The notes beneath the pieces are model-generated. The model ran no database searches and was not told where the DNA came from. It worked only from the letters and a program-made list of their open reading frames with translations. A stretch of DNA of 10,588 bases. Source: VMDJ01 sp965659945 (GTDB lineage Bacteria; Pseudomonadota; Gammaproteobacteria; Chromatiales; Chromatiaceae). The stretch covers positions 1 through 10,588 of the forward strand of contig CBFHYJ010000055.1 of NCBI GenBank assembly GCA_965659945.1, in the 5' to 3' direction. Of this stretch, positions 7,210-10,588 are shown piece by piece (positions within the stretch are counted from its first letter, which is position 1; the number at the start of each line of letters is the position of its first letter). Made by a program: the position numbers and the translations under genes.

Positions 7210-9708
7210 TCAATTTTTGAGTTTTGACGAGTTAGGAATATTTATATCCCATAGATTAACCTCATTACCTTTCTCTGCATCCACTTCCAGATGACTTGAA
7301 TCAGGTGTTACATCCTTGGTACTTTTATCTTTAACAGGTGGGTCATTCTGTTGTTGATCAAAGTCTTCAACCATACAGGCGAGATTCATTCTCGCCTCTT
7401 GCTTCGCTTTAGCATTAAGGCTTAACTTAACTCTAAATATCTCAGCTAGAGACAGTCCACTATGTTGATTTTCTTTTGAATGTACTTTTGACTTAGAAAA
7501 AAACTTAATCCACTCGCTCTTATAATTTACGTAAATAAATTCAAGGTTCATAGGATCATACAAGAGGTCAACATAAACACCCTCTACCGGCACTCCAACC
7601 AAACATGAATGACTGTATTTAATTCTGTTTAGCTCAACCGGCTTATTTCTTTTCAATTTTACCTTTGACCTTTGCGGTGGAATTAAAGTGTCTATATAAA
7701 AACGTTCGTTATATTCAATATGGCGATTGCATCTAACACCGATTTTTTTAATTGACTCATCTCGTAACTGACTAGGCGTTAACGAATCTTTAAAGGGGTA
7801 TTCGGTGTTGAGGTACTTAATGACCTTTTGAATGGCATTATTAATTGCCTCTGGTGTCCACTGAGCTAATTTTTTGGGTAAGTGACTAGATGACAAGCTT
7901 CTTACATTTTTTGTTAGTGTCGTATTTCCTGTTAGGTTATGAGTAAACATCGAGTCAAGGACTCCAAAAAAACCTTCTACAGCATTACCAGCACGTGGCT
8001 TGCCTTCTCTTGAGGTAATCATGCACCCATATTTAGCCATCAACTTCTCAAAATATGTACTTGTAAACTCCTTACCACCATCAACAACAATTTCTTCTGG
8101 CATGACTCCATTCTCGAGAACCATTAATCTTATGGCGCACATGAATGACTCCCTTGAAGCACTTTTAAAACTCAAAAAACAGGCTAAGACAAAATTCGAA
8201 TACTCATCGACAATGAGAGTGATTTTAGGTCTTCCTAGGTTTACACCCTCCTGATCAACGATTTCAATATCCATGACTGTATGGTCAATATGACAACGCT
8301 CTAGGAATCGACTCACATCCCTGAATGGCTTTGTCCTATAGCCATCCTCTTGACGAGAAATGTCCCCAATTTGATATGCGCGTTTTTGGCCCTCCCGTAT
8401 CTTTATTGATTTGTAATCCTCTAGCTCCTCTAGTCGTTTCATAAATGTTTTGAAGCTTGGTCGTGATAAGCCCTTTTCACTACATTCCTTTTTTACAAGC
8501 TGATAAACATGCGTTTTAGACTTATTTTTGTTATTTAAATAATGATTTTTAATTTTATTACTTATCACCACTTCAACTTCTTCGGAAATCTTGGCGTGAT
8601 AGTTACCCTTATGACTACTTCTTGGTAATAAACTTTGTATATCCAATTCTTGAGCGTATTTTTCTGACCACCGATATAGCGTTCGACTACTCACAGGTGC
8701 CTCAGACACAAGCTCCTTTATTGTTTTATTCCCACCAAATTTCTTTAGTTGTTTTAGAAGATTGAATCGCCTAACTGATTCATTTACTTCATCTAAACTG
8801 CCGATCGGCAATTCCGTATCCTTTTGGCTATCTGTGATACTTGAATCACTTTTACTTACGATCTCATCTACATAGATCTTCATAGTTTTAGAATCAGTCG
8901 AAATAGACTTACTCTCAATGTCAGAAAATAAATCCTGATGCCACAATGCTGAAAAAATTATTTCGATGCTTAAGTCTTCAATTGAATTTTTTAGCTTGGG
9001 GATGCTTATTGGGCCCGATTCACGAATGAGTTTTCTCAAGTCATCAATTGATCGTGAATATTTCTTGTCATCTTTGTAGTTAGCGTACTGGTATAGAAAT
9101 CGTAAATTCTCAACGTATACTTTCGAAATGAATCGATCATCTATTACTCGATGTCGCAGACCACTACCTTGCAAATAACTGTCTAAAGGGGGTATTTCAA
9201 AGAATCCTGTCTCTTTGTTTTCTCTGTATCGACCTGGGTATTTTTTTGCGAGCTTAATGAGCTCTTCATATGGTTTATATTCTTCAAAACCAATAAAGTC
9301 TTTTGAGACTATGAAGCAATCCATAGTTTGAAGATGCTTAATCCACCTTCCATTTTGATTTTGGTATTTCAATTCAACTTTATGACTAGGTTGATCCCAA
9401 TATCCCAATACCTCTTTACTGAATTCATTTATAAGAATTATTGGATATTCGATCGTTTTACTTTCTGACTGAATAACTACTCCCATTTTCTTGCTGGGGA
9501 ACCGGGATGTAATATTTGGAGCCCCACCTCGAGTTCTAACTCTTCTTGCGGGTTCAGATCGCATTACTCCTTCTGCGATTTGCATTCCTCTCTCTGGAAT
9601 ACCGTATTTAATACAATAACTTAGGCATGAATTGATTACTTTTTCGTTTCTGGTTTCTTGTGAAATCATCGGTCTTGAAGTTCTATTTATTCTCAGAAAA
9701 TTATGCAT
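7210..9708 (-). CDS. tnsAB: TnsA-TnsB fusion transposase
   Basis: An 832-residue protein that appears to join the two strand-cleaving subunits of a Tn7-type transposase. The N-terminal ~210 residues align by eye to TnsA: TIEY (E87), LQTMDCFIV (D130) and FEEYKP (K145) match the E/D/K nuclease residues E63, D114 and K132 of Tn7 TnsA. HRVIDDRFISKVYVENLRFLY (186-206) matches the end of its catalytic domain. Residues ~215-285 resemble the TnsA winged-helix tail. A helix-turn-helix follows at 328-353. The TnsB/retroviral-integrase core has HIDHT (D475), VVDGG (D543) and AGNAVEGFF (E578), a D-35-E spacing. The C-terminal tail ends in WDINIPNSSKLKN, where TnsB proteins commonly bind TnsC. The first ATG (codon 1) is chosen; Met14 is possible. 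Both active sites look complete. Confidence 0.9.
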   Translation of the reverse strand: MHNFLRINRTSRPMISQETRNEKVINSCLSYCIKYGIPERGMQIAEGVMRSEPARRVRTRGGAPNITSRFPSKKMGVVIQSESKTIEYPIILINEFSKEVLGYWDQPSHKVELKYQNQNGRWIKHLQTMDCFIVSKDFIGFEEYKPYEELIKLAKKYPGRYRENKETGFFEIPPLDSYLQGSGLRHRVIDDRFISKVYVENLRFLYQYANYKDDKKYSRSIDDLRKLIRESGPISIPKLKNSIEDLSIEIIFSALWHQDLFSDIESKSISTDSKTMKIYVDEIVSKSDSSITDSQKDTELPIGSLDEVNESVRRFNLLKQLKKFGGNKTIKELVSEAPVSSRTLYRWSEKYAQELDIQSLLPRSSHKGNYHAKISEEVEVVISNKIKNHYLNNKNKSKTHVYQLVKKECSEKGLSRPSFKTFMKRLEELEDYKSIKIREGQKRAYQIGDISRQEDGYRTKPFRDVSRFLERCHIDHTVMDIEIVDQEGVNLGRPKITLIVDEYSNFVLACFLSFKSASRESFMCAIRLMVLENGVMPEEIVVDGGKEFTSTYFEKLMAKYGCMITSREGKPRAGNAVEGFFGVLDSMFTHNLTGNTTLTKNVRSLSSSHLPKKLAQWTPEAINNAIQKVIKYLNTEYPFKDSLTPSQLRDESIKKIGVRCNRHIEYNERFYIDTLIPPQRSKVKLKRNKPVELNRIKYSHSCLVGVPVEGVYVDLLYDPMNLEFIYVNYKSEWIKFFSKSKVHSKENQHSGLSLAEIFRVKLSLNAKAKQEARMNLACMVEDFDQQQNDPPVKDKSTKDVTPDSSHLEVDAEKGNEVNLWDINIPNSSKLKN

Positions 9709-9760
9709 ATCCGTCGTTGAAGGAAACCACTCATTAACTAAGCTAGATCTATTAGTTTGG

Positions 9761-9833
9761 ACTTATAGCAATCTAGTCATCATTGTTATGATGCATTTAT
9801 TAGGTTACGACTTGATTATTAGATTGCGTAAGT
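9761..9833. repeat. interrupted inverted repeat over the tnsAB promoter
   Basis: ACTTATAGCAATCTA at 9761-9775 is inverted at 9820-9833 (TAGATTGCGTAAGT). The arms match except for a one-base indel and one adjacent mismatch, with 44 bp between. One arm covers the candidate -10 of tnsAB. Known Tn7 TnsB binds the element end that contains its own promoter and represses it, so this pair may be transposase sites acting as operators. The sequence does not match the repeats at the tRNA side. Confidence 0.55.
9762..9770 (-). promoter_or_regulatory. extended -10 promoter for tnsAB
   Basis: Read on the - strand, TTGCTATAAG gives an extended -10 (TGC followed by TATAAG) about 54 bp upstream of the tnsAB start codon. 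There is no good -35, which extended -10 promoters tolerate. It lies inside one arm of the inverted repeat 9761-9833, so a protein bound there would block it. Confidence 0.5.
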
Positions 9834-9863
9834 AAGATTAACTTTTAGAAAAATCTGCGGCAG

Positions 9864-10136
9864 TTAACCGAATTTAGACTCAAGATTTTTACATTTTGTT
9901 GAGGCGTCTTTTATCGCTTTCTCAATACCATTGGTAGACCAAGAATTAAAAGGAATATCGAAGTACTCTTTAGCTTTACATTAGTCAGAGTTTAGATAGT
10001 TGATACTCAACTCATCCGCTCTTGAAAGAATTACTGCCAGTCGATTGAGGTCATACACGCCCATATCAAGCATGACTAAATACCCAAGAATGAATTTACC
10101 TGCATGAATTACTGGCAGCGATAATTTCTGACCCAT
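9864..10136 (-). pseudogene. small stop-interrupted reading frame, unknown
   Basis: On the - strand an ATG at 10134-10136 opens MGQKLSLPVIHAGKFILGYL and runs 51 codons to a TAA at 9981-9983. The same frame then continues without a stop for about 38 more codons (including FDIPFNSWSTNGIEKAIKD) to TAA at 9864-9866. The first part reads like protein (mixed hydrophobic and charged residues). I do not recognise the family. No good ribosome site precedes the ATG. It may be a decayed gene, two unrelated fragments or chance, and lies between the tnsAB leader and the tRNA-Arg fragment. Confidence 0.3.
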
Positions 10137-10157
10137 AAATTCAACGGCGACCTTTTT

Positions 10158-10203
10158 CCTCCGGAGGCAAAGGTCAGGGGTTCGAATCCTCTAGGGCGCG
10201 CCA
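10158..10203 (+). pseudogene. 3' fragment of tRNA-Arg(CCG), probable att site
   Basis: Forty-six bases match the 3' part of tRNA-Arg(CCG) from the last pair of the anticodon stem onward. They include the anticodon loop CTCCGGA (10159-10165, anticodon CCG), stem half GGCAA, T-arm AGGGG/CCTCT around TTCGAAT, acceptor strand AGGGCGC, discriminator G and CCA. The 5' half is absent: the bases before it (CCTTTTT) cannot form the D-arm or the full anticodon stem. Such a fragment cannot make a tRNA. Tyrosine integrases commonly leave copies like this because their crossover lies in the anticodon or T loop and the element carries the tRNA 3' end. A truncated integrase start lies 160 bp downstream, which supports the att reading. 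Confidence 0.8.
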
Positions 10204-10277
10204 ATTTTTACTATATATTTCAAATACTTATAAATTCACAAGGATGTGAAAAAGTTGGTTTTTAGCTCAAAAAGCTA

Positions 10278-10303
10278 TGCACAAAACGTGCACATATTGC
10301 ACA
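10278..10303. promoter_or_regulatory. three TGCACA repeats upstream of integrase remnant
   Basis: TGCACA occurs at 10278, 10289 and 10298, spaced 11 and 9 bp, roughly one helical turn. The middle copy is part of the palindrome GTGCAC. They sit between the tRNA-Arg fragment and the integrase start. They could be arm-type integrase sites or an operator for the integrase promoter; which one is not decidable here. Confidence 0.4.
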
Positions 10304-10365
10304 CAACCATGTCATCACTTTTTCGTTCTTGATACTGTGCTCTTAAATACCCAAGGAGAGCGATT

Positions 10366-10494
10366 TTGAACGAGCAAATTGATGTCCGAGGCGATGGTCG
10401 GATCGTCCTTTATAGACGCTCAGATGCCCCCAATGCCGTTTATCAGTTCCTCAGAGGGTATGCTTGTTCGTCGGTTTCCTGCCATCGCTGGTAA
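10366..10494 (+). pseudogene. truncated tyrosine integrase, N-terminus only
   Basis: A TTG start with a strong AGGAG Shine-Dalgarno (10354-10358) opens NEQIDVRGDGRIVLYRRSD, which resembles the N-terminus of tyrosine recombinases encoded by tRNA-integrating islands (the DVRGDGRxxLY pattern). The resemblance is from memory and cannot be searched here. After about codon 27 (near 10446) the frame continues only as the antisense of the neighbouring cytochrome gene and stops at TAA 10492-10494. No catalytic residue is present, so it is inactive. Its place just 3' of a tRNA-Arg fragment is where an island integrase would be. The break point at about 10443-10447 marks a deletion or replacement junction. 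Confidence 0.55.
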
Positions 10495-10588
10495 ATCTCG
10501 TTACTCCAATTCGACTGCACCCAAGCGATCACTTGGTCGATTTGACGACCTGATAATTTCTCAGCGAAGGCCGGCATGCTGCCGCCAA
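10443..10588 (-). CDS. c-type cytochrome, C-terminal part
   Basis: The 3' end of a gene entering from the right edge; 47 codons are visible before TGA at 10443-10445. The product contains GGSMPAFAEKLSGRQIDQVI followed by AWVQSNW and EIYQRW. The MPAF segment supplies the usual axial heme Met of class I cytochromes c, and the L-S-x-x-Q-I-x-x-V-I-A helix with a following W is the typical C-terminal helix. The heme CxxCH site would lie outside the window. It would be an exported electron carrier, partner unknown. It converges on the integrase fragment and its last codons may be affected by the junction there. The composition is closer to the rpoD operon than to the transposon, suggesting chromosome has resumed. 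Confidence 0.6.
   Translation of the reverse strand, partial: GGSMPAFAEKLSGRQIDQVIAWVQSNWSNEIYQRWQETDEQAYPLRN

Larger units (their letters stand above)
4555..9840 (-). mobile_element. Tn7-like element (tnsAB-tnsC-tniQ), ends not fixed
   Basis: A block visibly more AT-rich than the rpoD operon carries the three-gene tnsAB-tnsC-tniQ operon. It begins within about 25-55 bp after the 3' end of tRNA-Ile2. The outer coordinates are approximate. The tRNA-side end is placed before the repeat cluster at 4564-4711. The far end is set just past the inverted repeat upstream of tnsAB. I could not find matching terminal inverted repeats or a 5-bp target duplication. Insertion a short distance downstream of an intact conserved gene is the habit of TnsD/TniQ-guided elements. 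No cargo genes, CRISPR array or cas genes are visible. The real element could extend further right, or may have lost that end. Confidence 0.65.
9709..9840. other. leader of the tnsAB operon, no gene seen
   Basis: An AT-rich non-coding stretch between the tnsAB start codon and the degraded DNA to its right. A short + strand open frame crosses it but has no ribosome site and is antisense to the tnsAB start, so I do not call it. It contains the promoter and inverted repeat listed separately. I searched for copies of the CATAAGnTGGCA repeat from the other side of the operon and found none convincing. Confidence 0.5.

Noticed and set aside
8000..8254. 84-codon + strand frame inside tnsAB
   Set aside because: It is antisense to the conserved DDE catalytic core and has no independent support.
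9632..9835. + strand open frame of 67 codons with hydrophobic residues
   Set aside because: It overlaps the tnsAB start in antisense, has no ribosome site and crosses the promoter and inverted repeat; its hydrophobicity follows from AT-rich DNA.
10158..10203. tRNA-Arg as the target of the Tn7-like element
   Set aside because: TnsD-type insertion leaves the target gene intact and lies downstream of its 3' end. Here the element is on the 5' side of a broken tRNA.
10225..10250. CTTATAAATTCACAAGG as a far-end copy of the CATAAGTTGGCACAAG repeat
   Set aside because: The alignment needs a two-base gap and several mismatches, so it is not better than expected in AT-rich sequence.

Overview
The window joins two kinds of DNA. 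Bases 1 to about 4530 are an ordinary gammaproteobacterial chromosome: the macromolecular-synthesis operon rpsU, a GatB/YqeY-domain gene, dnaG and rpoD, all on the + strand, followed by a rho-independent terminator and a tRNA gene with a CAT anticodon. The tRNA is best read as tRNA-Ile2 (ileX-like), which also lies near rpoD in Escherichia coli. The gene order, the 71-residue S21 and the sigma-70 with a long acidic non-conserved region indicate a gammaproteobacterium. A marine, non-enteric lineage is only a guess, and I cannot name a genus.

From just after the tRNA to about 9.8 kb the DNA is visibly more AT-rich. It holds a three-gene Tn7-like transposition operon on the - strand, transcribed toward the tRNA: a TnsA-TnsB fusion (832 aa), a TnsC/TniB-type AAA+ ATPase (388 aa) and a TniQ/TnsD-type target selector (445 aa). 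The first two genes are 3 nt apart. The last two overlap by 8 nt, and tniQ starts with GTG. All catalytic motifs I can recognise are intact. By homology, TniQ would choose a site, TnsC would form the ATP-dependent bridge, and TnsAB would cut both strands (TnsA domain 5' ends, TnsB domain 3' ends) and join the element. No CRISPR array, Cas gene or recognisable cargo lies beside it. The stretch between the tRNA and tniQ carries four copies of a short repeat (core CATAAGnTGGCA), which I read as transposase-binding sites of one element end. The other end was not identified. An imperfect inverted repeat covers an extended -10 promoter upstream of tnsAB, which suggests autoregulation.

The right side (about 9840-10588) looks like a scar of at least one other integration event. 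It has a small stop-interrupted reading frame, a 46-bp 3' piece of tRNA-Arg(CCG) starting at the anticodon stem, three TGCACA repeats, and the first ~27 codons of what looks like a tyrosine integrase. The integrase piece runs into the antisense 3' end of a c-type cytochrome gene that continues off the window. The likely history is a tRNA-Arg island whose integrase was deleted, next to or overlapping a Tn7-like element parked downstream of the rpoD-linked tRNA-Ile2.
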